Shown piece after piece: positions 5,698 to 5,772 of a DNA stretch of 5,772 nucleotides (its first letter is position 1; the number at the start of each line of letters is the position of its first letter). This DNA is from Desulfobacteraceae bacterium. GTDB lineage: Bacteria; Desulfobacterota; Desulfobacteria; Desulfobacterales; UBA11574. Below the pieces are notes generated by a model, which made no database searches, had not been told where the DNA came from, and saw nothing but the letters and a program-made list of their open reading frames with translations. A program made the translations under genes and the position numbers. Location of the stretch: assembly GCA_003486165.1 (NCBI GenBank), contig DNGT01000103.1:8944-14715 (forward strand). Reading direction: 5' to 3'.

Positions 5698-5772
5698 TGT
5701 GGATACTCCGGTTCATTTTCCAGAGTGGTATTAAAAATTTAATGATTCATCAAAAGTTCGCTCGCAGTAACA
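5698..5772 (-). promoter_or_regulatory. Probable leader region of the three-gene operon
   Basis: Seventy-five bases separate the ATP-grasp start from the window edge. They contain the GGAGT ribosome binding site and an A/T-rich near-palindrome, ATTAAAaaTTTAAT (5730-5743). On the - strand a TTGATG hexamer lies upstream of this A/T-rich stretch, but no -10 box at normal spacing is convincing. No coding frame is evident, so the promoter probably lies here or just beyond the edge. Confidence 0.3.

Overview
The window looks like a chromosomal piece of a mesophilic, moderate-GC bacterium, most plausibly an anaerobic Desulfobacterota (Desulfobacterales-type) genome. The clues are a CBS-CBS-ACT protein of the AcuB-like kind common in that group, small cysteine-rich proteins, and a KamA-family radical SAM enzyme. 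This taxonomic guess is inference from gene content and style; there is no marker gene here. I see no rRNA, tRNA, CRISPR array, insertion sequence or phage gene.

Layout. The left part is on the + strand. Two very small cysteine-rich ORFs (50-205 and 319-504), each with a good ribosome binding site, are followed by a 200-base gap holding short inverted repeats. Next comes a 225-residue protein (705-1382) with two CBS domains and a C-terminal ACT domain. A 153-base convergent gap (1383-1535) holds a candidate terminator. The right part, all on the - strand and read from right to left, is one tight operon: an ATP-grasp ligase (5697-4297), a KamA-family radical SAM/PLP aminomutase homologue with a long N-terminal extension (4300-2714), and an M20 zinc peptidase or deacylase of the carboxypeptidase G2 type (2714-1536). 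The two junctions overlap as ATGA and TGATG, so the three proteins are almost certainly translationally coupled and work together.

How it may work. The operon pairs an enzyme class that moves an amino group between carbons 2 and 3 of an amino acid with a class that makes amide or peptide bonds using ATP, and with a class that hydrolyses such bonds. The logic resembles two known arrangements: PylB/PylC, where a radical SAM mutase feeds an ATP-grasp ligase, and the NAGGN osmolyte cluster, where an ATP-grasp ligase sits beside a peptidase. I infer a pathway that makes, and can take apart, a small beta-amino-acid-containing amide or dipeptide, possibly a compatible solute or signal. The aminomutase keeps the radical SAM cysteines, the carboxylate-binding arginine and the PLP lysine. 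It seems to lack the two aspartates that read the lysine side chain in lysine 2,3-aminomutase, so its substrate is open. This operon is the most interesting part of the window.
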